Positions 57,707 to 64,000 of a stretch of 64,000 nt of DNA are shown one piece after another. Position 1 is the first letter of the stretch; every line of letters starts with the position of its first letter. Source of the stretch: Methylosinus sp. H3A (GTDB lineage Bacteria > Pseudomonadota > Alphaproteobacteria > Rhizobiales > Beijerinckiaceae); NCBI RefSeq assembly GCF_015709455.1, contig NZ_JADNQW010000005.1:3244001-3308000 (forward strand), written 5' to 3'. The notes beneath the pieces are model-generated. The model did no database searches. It saw nothing but the letters and a program-made list of their open reading frames with translations, and was not told the origin of the DNA. Position numbers and translations under genes: made by a program.

Positions 57707-58429
57707 TCAGTTCGGGCTGACCACGGGGCGCGCCGCGACCCCGCCTCCGCCCGAGGAGAAGCCGCCGGTTCCAGGATAGAATACAGGGCTGCTTCCCTGG
57801 TCGATCTGATTATTGCTCCGTCCGGCGCGCCTGCCGCCGCCGCCGCAGCTGTCGTCGAAGCTCCAATCGCCGCGGCCGACCGCCTGCGGCGAGGTCACGG
57901 AGCCGCCGGAGACGGTCACGAAAGTGCAGGCCGAGCCGAGCGTCTGGCACCGGCCGCCGACGATCGAGCAGACCTCGACCGCGCCGTCGTAGAGCACCAC
58001 ATCCGTGCGGCCGAAAATGACGCGGACGCCGAAAGTGGTGCCGCGCACGCCGATCGTCGCATCGGGGGTGCGGACCACATAGTCCTTGTGCCCGGCCGGC
58101 GCGCTGACGAAACGGAACACGCCCTTGGCGGCGTTGAAGGCGACGCCGTTTTCGCCCGAGTAGACGAAATTGTCGAGCTTGACCCGCGAGGAGGGGCCGA
58201 GCTGCAGATCGGTGCGGTCTTGGAAGACGAATTTCCCGCGGCTGTCGGTCCCGGTCAGGAGCACCTCCTGCGCGAAAATCTCATCGCCGACGGCGATTTT
58301 CGCGGCGCGGGCGGCCATTTCGCCGCGCACGTCTTTTTCGATGGTCGCGGCGGCGCCGATCGCCGGCTCCGCCAAGGCGGGGGACGCGAGCGCGGCCGAA
58401 ACCGCGAGCGTCGCGGAAAGTCTACGCAT
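57707..58429 (-). CDS. FecR-domain periplasmic protein
   Basis: The 240-residue protein from ATG 58429 has a signal peptide ending ASPALA/E at about residue 20. It then shows the FecR-like beta fold: VLLTGTDSRGKFVFQDRTDL, LGPSSRVKLDNFVY, FRFVSAPAGHKDYVVRTPDA and TIGVRGTTFGVRV. A C-terminal Gly/Ser-rich tail is probably disordered. There is no sigma factor or TonB receptor nearby, so it is a free-standing FecR-domain protein of the type found in many alphaproteobacteria; function unknown. Confidence 0.85.
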   Translation of the reverse strand: MRRLSATLAVSAALASPALAEPAIGAAATIEKDVRGEMAARAAKIAVGDEIFAQEVLLTGTDSRGKFVFQDRTDLQLGPSSRVKLDNFVYSGENGVAFNAAKGVFRFVSAPAGHKDYVVRTPDATIGVRGTTFGVRVIFGRTDVVLYDGAVEVCSIVGGRCQTLGSACTFVTVSGGSVTSPQAVGRGDWSFDDSCGGGGRRAGRSNNQIDQGSSPVFYPGTGGFSSGGGGVAARPVVSPN

Positions 58430-58581
58430 GAGCGGTCCAACCTGAAAGCAATGGCGCGCCCAAGTCGCAATGCGCGCCAAGCCGCAATGCGGCTCATTTA
58501 GCCCGATGGCGGGCCAGAGCGCAACCGTTCGCGCGCCTCGACAGGGAGGGGGCCGGCGACGGGAGGTCTGGCGAAGGGGGC

Positions 58582-58675
58582 TGGCGGAGACGGAGGGATT
58601 CGAACCCTCGATAGGGCTTTACAACCCTATAACGGTTTAGCAAACCGCCGCCTTCAGCCTCTCGGCCACGTCTCC
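58582..58675 (-). tRNA. tRNA-Ser (anticodon GCT)
   Basis: The minus strand gives GGAGACG...CGTCTCC paired as acceptor stem, a D-arm with GCCGAGAGGCTGAAGGC, anticodon loop TTGCTAA (GCT), a long variable arm with TATAGGG paired to CCCTAT, as expected for serine, and GGTTCGAATCC in the T-arm. The discriminator G and the CCA end are encoded at 58582-58585. Confidence 0.97.
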
Positions 58676-59011
58676 GCAGGGCGTTCTCCGCAGCTCCGAA
58701 TCTCGACGCTGCGGCCAATGCGAGTTGAGATATGCCAAAGCGGCAAATTCTTGGCAAGCGCGGTGATGCGAGCGGATTATTTTTGCAGGCGCTCCAGCAC
58801 TGTTGCGTAATTGACACAGGCTTCGACAAAAACCGCGAATTGCGCGCGCAACGGCCCCGCCTTTGTTGACGATCATCGTAATGATCCGTAGCTATTCACC
58901 ACAGACGGCGCACTTTGGTGCCCGGTTGTCGCGGTCGGCGATCGATCGTGCGGGGCCGTCGCGGCTCCGGCGGCGGCGGATCGAAGACCCATAAATCTAA
59001 CTGAGGGCCGT
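58676..59011 (+). promoter_or_regulatory. Leader of the outer-membrane protein gene, candidate promoter
   Basis: No gene is visible in these 336 bases. TTGACG at 58866-58871 is followed after 17 bases by TAGCTA (58889-58894), about 115 bases before the start codon, and is the best sigma-70 candidate. A second TTGACA near 58812 lacks a good -10. The long leader is common for strongly expressed barrels. Confidence 0.45.
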
Positions 59012-59860
59012 ATGATGAAAAAGTCTTTGCTCGCCGCCTCCGCGCTCGCGTTGGCCGTCTCCGCGGGCTCGGCGTTGGCTGCCGACCTGCCTTCCAAGAA
59101 GGCGGCTCCCCTGTTGCCGCCCCCGCCGCCGCCGGCGCTGTGGACCGGCTTCTACGTCGGCTTGAACGCGGGCTACACCTGGGACGAGAGCAGCTCCGTC
59201 ACGGTCGCCTCGGGCTCGCTCGCTCCGTTCAACCCGATCGTCGGCATCGCCGGCTCGGGCATCCTCGGCTCCAGCATCGATGGTTTCATCGGCGGCGGCC
59301 AGATCGGCTATAACTATCAGTTCGCCAACGCCTTCGTCGCCGGCATCGAGGCCGACATCCAGGGCGTCGCCGGCAGCAATGGCGCGACCTCCTCGGTCGC
59401 CGCTTTCGGCCCGCTGACCTCGACGATCAGCGCTTCGAAGTCGATCGACTATCTGGGCACCGTCCGCGGCCGCCTCGGCTATCTGATCACCCCCTCGCTG
59501 CTCGTCTACGGCACGGGCGGTCTCGCCTACGGCCAGACCAATCTGAGCTCGGGCGTCGTTCAGACGGTCGGCGGGCTGGTCGGCACCTCGTCCAGCGCCT
59601 TCTCCGACACCCGCGTGGGTTGGACGGCCGGCGGCGGCGTCGAGTGGCTGTTCCTGCCGCAGTGGAGCGCCAAGGTCGAATATCTGTATTACGATCTCGG
59701 CACGGTCTCGACCTCGAGCGTGATCTCCTTCACGGGCATCGCCGCTCCGGTCGCCACCACGGCCTCCGCGTCGCGCTTCAACGGCCATGTCGTTCGCGCC
59801 GGCGTGAACTATCACTTCAACCTGTTCAATGCTCCGGCCCCGGTCGTCGCCAAATATTGA
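59012..59860 (+). CDS. Omp25/31-like outer-membrane beta-barrel protein
   Basis: The 282-residue protein has a signal peptide ending GSALA/AD at about residue 23, a short linker with six consecutive prolines (KKAAPLLPPPPPPALW), then the standard first strand TGFYVGLNAGYTWDESS. Strand motifs IGYNYQFANAFVAGIEADI, YLGTVRGRLGYLITPSLLVY and GGGVEWLFLPQWSAKVEYLY are diagnostic. It ends VAKY. A strong terminator follows at once, so it is monocistronic. Confidence 0.9.
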   Translation: MMKKSLLAASALALAVSAGSALAADLPSKKAAPLLPPPPPPALWTGFYVGLNAGYTWDESSSVTVASGSLAPFNPIVGIAGSGILGSSIDGFIGGGQIGYNYQFANAFVAGIEADIQGVAGSNGATSSVAAFGPLTSTISASKSIDYLGTVRGRLGYLITPSLLVYGTGGLAYGQTNLSSGVVQTVGGLVGTSSSAFSDTRVGWTAGGGVEWLFLPQWSAKVEYLYYDLGTVSTSSVISFTGIAAPVATTASASRFNGHVVRAGVNYHFNLFNAPAPVVAKY

Positions 59861-59900
59861 TTTGGCGATCGCCCGACATAGTCGAGTAAATAGACAGAAG

Positions 59901-59928
59901 AGCCCGGCGCGATCGCGCCGGGCTTTTT
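59901..59928 (+). terminator. Intrinsic terminator of the outer-membrane protein gene
   Basis: The 24-base palindrome AGCCCGGCGCGA-TCGCGCCGGGCT is followed by TTTT and more T-rich sequence, 40 bases after the stop. Confidence 0.92.
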
Positions 59929-59939
59929 GCTTTTTGGAG

Positions 59940-59994
59940 CGTTTCCAGCCGAAGTGGATGCTGGTTCGGCGATGGAAGCGCGTCAAAACAAAAG
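59940..59994. repeat. Dispersed palindromic element, copy 2
   Basis: CGTTTCCAGCCGAAGT, a variable centre, GGTTCGGCG, TGGAAGCG and CGTCAAAACAAAAG repeat the first unit of the element at 34781. The stem pairs CGTTTCCA with TGGAAGCG. It sits directly behind a terminator, in the gap between convergent genes. Confidence 0.85.
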
Positions 59995-60116
59995 CTTTCT
60001 TTCGTTGGAGCGAATTCTGATCGATCGACCGATTCCGTTCGATCGGAAAGCGCTTGCGCTGCGTTCCGCTGTGATCTTTCTGCTCGGCCAGTGTCGCGGC
60101 GCGATTTCCGCGCGGC

Positions 60117-61379
60117 TCAGAGCGTGTCGAGAAAACCTTCGATTCGCTCGAAATAGTTCGTCCAATCGGGCGCCTGGAAGCTCTGCGCCTCGCGCATGGC
60201 GGCGAGGCGTCGCGGCGAATTGGCCGCGCCGAAGTCCGTTATCGCGCGCTTCCAGCCGAGCCCGTCTATCGGCGACAGAAAAACCGCGCGCTCCTGCGCA
60301 ATCTCGCGAAACACCGGAATGTCGGAGACGATCGCCGGCGTTCCGAGCGAGAGCGCCTCGACCACCGGCAGGCCATAGCCCTCCGCGAAGCTCGGCATCA
60401 GCAGCGCATTGGCGTTGGCGAGCAGGCGGCGCAGATGCGGCGCGGCGAGGCCGCTCGTCCAGCGCACCAAGGGGCGAATCGTCTCGCAGCGATTCAGCAT
60501 GTCGACGATCTGCTCATTCTCCCAGCCGCGTCCGCCGACGAGGACGAGCTTGGGCGCCGGCCGCCCGCCCTCGGCGAGAGCGCGCCAGACATTGAGCAGC
60601 ATCAGATGATTCTTGCGCGGCTCCAGCGTGGAGAGGAGGACGAAATAATCGCGACGCGCGAGCTCGTCGTCCTGCGCGACATCGCCCGACGTCGCCTCCA
60701 GCGTCGAGGGGGGCGGCTCCACATGGATGGGAATGCGCGTGGCGCCACGCGCTCCGATCTCGCGCTCCAGTCGCTCGGCGACAGCATGGCTCGTCGTCAG
60801 CAGACCATGAGCGTGGCGCAGGATCGTGTCGATTCGCCTCTGAAACAGCGGCCCATAGCCGCGGCGGAAAAATTCGGGCCGGTCGAGCGGCAGCAAATCA
60901 TGCACGAAGAAGACGGCGCGCATGTCCGGCCGTCGCGCGAGCCATCGAAACAGCGCCGGGAATTCGCAGGCATGCTGCGCGATATTAAGATAGAGCGCCG
61001 ATGGTGGAAGCGCGCGGGGCTCGTCATTGGCGAGGCGCAGAGGCGTGCGCCACAGCAATTTATCGAGAGCGCCGCGCGACTTTGATCGTATCGGCGTCGC
61101 GGAACGATCCGGCTGCGCGCCCAGCAGCCAGCCGCGAAGCTCGGCCCAATCGGCCGAATCGTCGCGCGCGGCGGGCGCGACATCGGCCACGATTGCGGAA
61201 AGACGCGCCGGAGCGAGCACATGCGGGCCGCGCATGCCGTAATGCGCGCCGCAGGCGAGTCGCGGATGCGCGGCGAAATGACGAGCGAATGCGAGGTCCA
61301 GGCGTCCGATGCCGGCCGCGCCCGCCGCCGTTCCGACCGAGACGAGATGGGTCGCGTCATAGACGATCGGGCGCGTCAT
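60117..61379 (-). CDS. Glycosyltransferase family 4 protein
   Basis: The 420-residue GT-B protein begins RPIVYDATHLVSVGTAAGAA. The C-terminal nucleotide-binding half has YFVLLSTLEPRKNHLMLLNV, LVLVGGRGWENEQIVDMLNR and the family ExxExxE-type segment SFAEGYGLPVVEALSLGTPA. Such proteins often act on O-antigen or exopolysaccharide. It lies 27 bases downstream of the next gene on the same strand, so the two are probably one transcript. Confidence 0.88.
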   Translation of the reverse strand: MTRPIVYDATHLVSVGTAAGAAGIGRLDLAFARHFAAHPRLACGAHYGMRGPHVLAPARLSAIVADVAPAARDDSADWAELRGWLLGAQPDRSATPIRSKSRGALDKLLWRTPLRLANDEPRALPPSALYLNIAQHACEFPALFRWLARRPDMRAVFFVHDLLPLDRPEFFRRGYGPLFQRRIDTILRHAHGLLTTSHAVAERLEREIGARGATRIPIHVEPPPSTLEATSGDVAQDDELARRDYFVLLSTLEPRKNHLMLLNVWRALAEGGRPAPKLVLVGGRGWENEQIVDMLNRCETIRPLVRWTSGLAAPHLRRLLANANALLMPSFAEGYGLPVVEALSLGTPAIVSDIPVFREIAQERAVFLSPIDGLGWKRAITDFGAANSPRRLAAMREAQSFQAPDWTNYFERIEGFLDTL

Positions 61380-61406
61380 TCTGGCTCTTCTTCGATCGCG
61401 TCGCGA

Positions 61407-63437
61407 CTACCAGAGCGCCGGCTGGCGCGCATAGAGCGACAAAGCGGGATGGTAATAGGGATCGTCGCGAATGACGCCGCGCCAGCGGTCGCGGAAATAA
61501 TCGCGCTCCTTCGCATAGACGCTCATCGGACGGAACATGGCCGAGCCGCGCGACGCCGATTCGTAATGCAGCAGCCGCGCCTGCGGGACATAGAGCGAGG
61601 CCCAGCCGCGCTCGGCGAGACGTAGGCAGAGATCGGTGTCGTTGAATTCGATCGGCAGATTGATTTCGTCGAAACCGCCGACCGAGTCGAATTTGCGCCG
61701 CTCCACCGCCATGCAGGCGGCGGTGACGGCGGAGGTCTCATGCGCAAGGCCGGCGCGGCCGAGCCAGGACGGCGCCTCCGGCGTGACGAGCGCGCCGAAA
61801 TGTCCAGCGTCCTGACCGAGGCCGACGGTCACGCCCGCATGCTGGATGCGGCCGTCCGGAAACAGCAGCAGCGCGCCGACGGCTCCCGTCTGCGGCGCCA
61901 TGGCGCGACGCGAAAGCGTCTCCAGCCAATCGGGGCTTACAACGACGGTGTCATTGTTGAGGAAGAGAACGACCTCGCCGGTCGAGGCGCGGACGGCGTC
62001 ATTGTTGAGCCGCGCGAAATTGAACGGCTCGGGGCGCGCGAGCACGCGAACCCGTGGGTCCGTCTTCGCCTTTTCGAGAATGGCGAAGGTCTCCGCCTTC
62101 CGGCTGCCATTGTCGACGATCAGGAGCTCGAAGGAAGGATGCGTCGACAGGCGCAGAATGCTCTCGAGGCAGGGGCCGAGAATATCCGGCCGGTCGCGCG
62201 TCAGCAGGATGATGGAGACGCTCGGCGCAGGGCCCATGGGCGTGGGAGAGGGCGGAGCGGCGCGCGCCTCTCCATCTTCGTCTTCGTCGCGGGTGAGAAG
62301 CCAGCGGCGCAGATGCGCGATCTCGCTTCGCTCGAGCGTGAAAGGCGCCGAGCGCATCGCTTCGTCGATCTCGGCCGATGCGAGCGTCGAGACGGCGTAA
62401 AAGGCGCAGTGGCCCAGATATGGACGCGTCGCCGCGAGCGAAGGGCTCCAATCGGGTTTGAACGTCGGGCGAATTCCGTGCGCGGCGCGCAGCAGCTCGT
62501 CGGCGTAGATCAGCTTCGTCTGCGGCGCGCGGGCGATCGTCTCGGCGAGGCAGGCGAGCGCATGATCGGCCAATTCGTCGCCCGGTCGCAGGCGCGCGAC
62601 GAAATCCGTCTCGGCGAGGAGAGGGCGAAGCTCCGCCTCGCTCCGCGTGACGCTCGCGGGGCGCGCAAAGGACTGCCGCTCGATCGAGGCGAGGGTGCGC
62701 GCCAATCTGTCGGGGGCCGCCTCCGAGTCCGAAACGAGAATGGCGAAGCGCGGCAGGCGCCCGATCTCGCTGCGTGGCGCATCGAGTCCATCTCGCTCGA
62801 AGGGACGCTTGCGCCGCGCGAACCAGCGTTCGAAATCCTCGAGCGGCTCCGAATTATTCGCCCAGTCGAGCGCATTCTCGGCCTCCGCTCGAAAGCCGAA
62901 CAGCGTGGGGACGAAAAAGGACCAGAGCTTGCCCGGCTTGCGACGCCGGACGCGCGCCAGCGTCTCGACGAGACCGACGGGCCGCACGCTCTCGATCGCA
63001 AAGCCGAAGGGGCCGGGTCGGTCGGTCGGGCTGAGCAGAATCTCGCATGCGCCGCGGGGCAGGGCGCCGATCCATACGCCTGCGCCGGCCACCGGGCCGG
63101 GGAGAATGCGGTCGATGACCTGGGTCGGCGTCACGAAGCGCAGAATGGGGCGGACAGGATCGTCCAGCAGGCTCGCGCGAAACACGATCTCGACGAAACG
63201 GCTCGCGCCGAAATCGGCCTCGACGCGCAGCCAGGGTTCGTTGGAAAGTGAAAAGAAGCGGCCGTCCCGGACGACGACGTCCTTTTCGGGGGTCAGCGCA
63301 TAGGTCTGCCGCGTCAAATGCGATCCACTGCTCGAGCTGCGGCGCGCCGCAATGGCGCGGACCGAATAGGCTGTCCTCTTGGGCGACGGGCGCCGCCTTG
63401 TCAACGCCATGGTTAATGTGGCGCGCGCGGGATTCAT
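61407..63437 (-). CDS. Glycosyltransferase with C-terminal family 2 domain
   Basis: About 676 residues if ATG 63437 is used (ATG 63410 is also possible; neither has a clear ribosome binding site). The first 170 residues form a beta-rich domain of unknown type (VRDGRFFSLSNEPWLRVEAD). A weakly conserved GT2-like segment follows (RFAILVSDSEAAPDRLARTL; LIYADELL). The clear GT2 domain is at about 425-640: VSIILLTRDRPDILGPCLES, NFARLNNDAVRASTGEVVLF, LNNDTVVVSPDWLE and the ED-like FDEINLPIEFNDTDLCLR. The domain order resembles O-antigen biosynthesis glycosyltransferases. It is upstream of the GT4 gene. Confidence 0.82.
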   Translation of the reverse strand: MNPARATLTMALTRRRPSPKRTAYSVRAIAARRSSSSGSHLTRQTYALTPEKDVVVRDGRFFSLSNEPWLRVEADFGASRFVEIVFRASLLDDPVRPILRFVTPTQVIDRILPGPVAGAGVWIGALPRGACEILLSPTDRPGPFGFAIESVRPVGLVETLARVRRRKPGKLWSFFVPTLFGFRAEAENALDWANNSEPLEDFERWFARRKRPFERDGLDAPRSEIGRLPRFAILVSDSEAAPDRLARTLASIERQSFARPASVTRSEAELRPLLAETDFVARLRPGDELADHALACLAETIARAPQTKLIYADELLRAAHGIRPTFKPDWSPSLAATRPYLGHCAFYAVSTLASAEIDEAMRSAPFTLERSEIAHLRRWLLTRDEDEDGEARAAPPSPTPMGPAPSVSIILLTRDRPDILGPCLESILRLSTHPSFELLIVDNGSRKAETFAILEKAKTDPRVRVLARPEPFNFARLNNDAVRASTGEVVLFLNNDTVVVSPDWLETLSRRAMAPQTGAVGALLLFPDGRIQHAGVTVGLGQDAGHFGALVTPEAPSWLGRAGLAHETSAVTAACMAVERRKFDSVGGFDEINLPIEFNDTDLCLRLAERGWASLYVPQARLLHYESASRGSAMFRPMSVYAKERDYFRDRWRGVIRDDPYYHPALSLYARQPALW

Positions 63438-63523
63438 CGTTAAGGGGAGACTATTTCCACGCGCGAACGGCGCTATGTCTCGCTGGGCGCTCGGTTGCGG
63501 GCGCGCTGAGCGAGAGATACGCC

Positions 63524-64000
63524 ATGTCCCTGACGACCCGGACGCGCCCGACACATAGCGCCGACACTCCGCCGGCGGCCGCCGATTACAGCAAAATGCC
63601 GATCGACGAAGCGCTCTCGCGGCTCGGCGTCGATCCAAAGCGCGGACTGTCGCAGGACGAGGCGCGCCGCCGGTTGAAAGCCTACGGCCCCAATGAGCTC
63701 GCCGAAAAGCGCGTCGGCGTCTGGCGGAAGATCCTCGGCTATTTCGCCGGGCCCATGGCCTATATGATCGAAGCCGCGGCGCTCGTCTCCGCGCTGATCG
63801 GCCATTGGAATGATTTCGCGATCATTTCCGCTCTTTTGCTGTTCAACGCCGGGCTCGAATTCTGGCAGGATCGCAAGGCCTCCAACGCGCTCGCGGCGCT
63901 GAAGAAGGGCCTCGCGCCGGAGGCCACCGTGTTGCGTGACGGCGAGTGGAGCGCCAAGCCCGCAGCCGAGCTCGCACCCGGCGACATTGTGAAAATAAGG
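63524..64000 (+). CDS. P-type cation/proton ATPase, 3' end outside window
   Basis: The frame is open from ATG 63524 to the window end (159 codons). MPIDEALSRLGVDPKRGLSQ and then KAYGPNELAEKRVGVWRKIL is the N-terminal cation-ATPase domain; then helices with GYFAGPMAYMIEAAALVSAL and LLLFNAGLEFWQDRKASNAL, and the beginning of the actuator domain (ATVLRDGEWSAKPAAELAPG). The pattern is that of plasma-membrane-type proton-exporting ATPases (P3A). The phosphorylation site lies beyond the window. Confidence 0.88.
   Translation, partial: MSLTTRTRPTHSADTPPAAADYSKMPIDEALSRLGVDPKRGLSQDEARRRLKAYGPNELAEKRVGVWRKILGYFAGPMAYMIEAAALVSALIGHWNDFAIISALLLFNAGLEFWQDRKASNALAALKKGLAPEATVLRDGEWSAKPAAELAPGDIVKIR

Overview
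The window reads as chromosomal DNA of a high-GC alphaproteobacterium, most likely a member of the Hyphomicrobiales (Rhizobiales). The grounds are the gene families and their order: a nuo operon read into birA, rnj and mce; hisD with UPF0262 and an LMW phosphatase; the cpoB-tilS-ftsH-glmM group; hflK-hflC-degP; an RpoH2-like sigma factor; CarD with FdxA; and short Omp25/31-like barrels. No gene here fixes the genus.

Layout. 1-13193: the distal part of a complex I operon (nuoF, cut by the window edge, to nuoN), tightly coupled to biotin ligase and RNase J, then methylmalonyl-CoA epimerase and a small membrane protein. 14038-14113: tRNA-Lys(TTT). About 14130-25700: an accessory region with an IS481-family element carrying one amber codon, a truncated and frameshifted IS3-family transposase, the last codons of an outer-membrane barrel gene, a 120-bp partial copy of a downstream gene, a 2265-residue filamentous-haemagglutinin-like exoprotein with two separate secretion domains, a CDP-alcohol phosphatidyltransferase-like gene with a degenerate active site, and fragments of a PepSY membrane protein and a histidine kinase. 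25694-32458: a glycosyltransferase, a divergent HxlR/MAPEG pair, and a minus-strand run of LMW phosphatase, UPF0262, hisD, DUF2948 and xseA. 32595-34637: a methyltransferase with an extra N-terminal domain and an outer-membrane protein. 34780-42393: a palindromic intergenic repeat, YjbR, glmM, then arsC-ynfA and a small membrane protein on the other strand, then ftsH, tilS and cpoB. 42559-48532: a secreted nuclease-like protein, an M48 lipoprotein protease whose start looks frameshifted, rpoH2, a giant CarD, and fdxA. 48646-58429: RMD1, an MFS transporter, miaA/serB, a cytochrome b561-DUF3611 fusion, degP, hflC/hflK and a FecR protein. 58582-64000: tRNA-Ser(GCT), a second outer-membrane protein, two glycosyltransferases, and the start of a P-type ATPase.

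How the genes fit together. Much of the window concerns the envelope and its quality control: FtsH with HflK/HflC, DegP, an M48 lipoprotein, CpoB, two barrels, and a heat-shock sigma factor that has an EcfG-type (general stress) promoter candidate upstream. The least ordinary material is the exoprotein locus at 16.5-24.8 kb, the CarD with a histone-like extension of about 380 residues, and two fusion proteins (cytochrome b561-DUF3611; putative beta-trefoil-methyltransferase). All functional calls rest on reading motifs and gene order; no database search was run.
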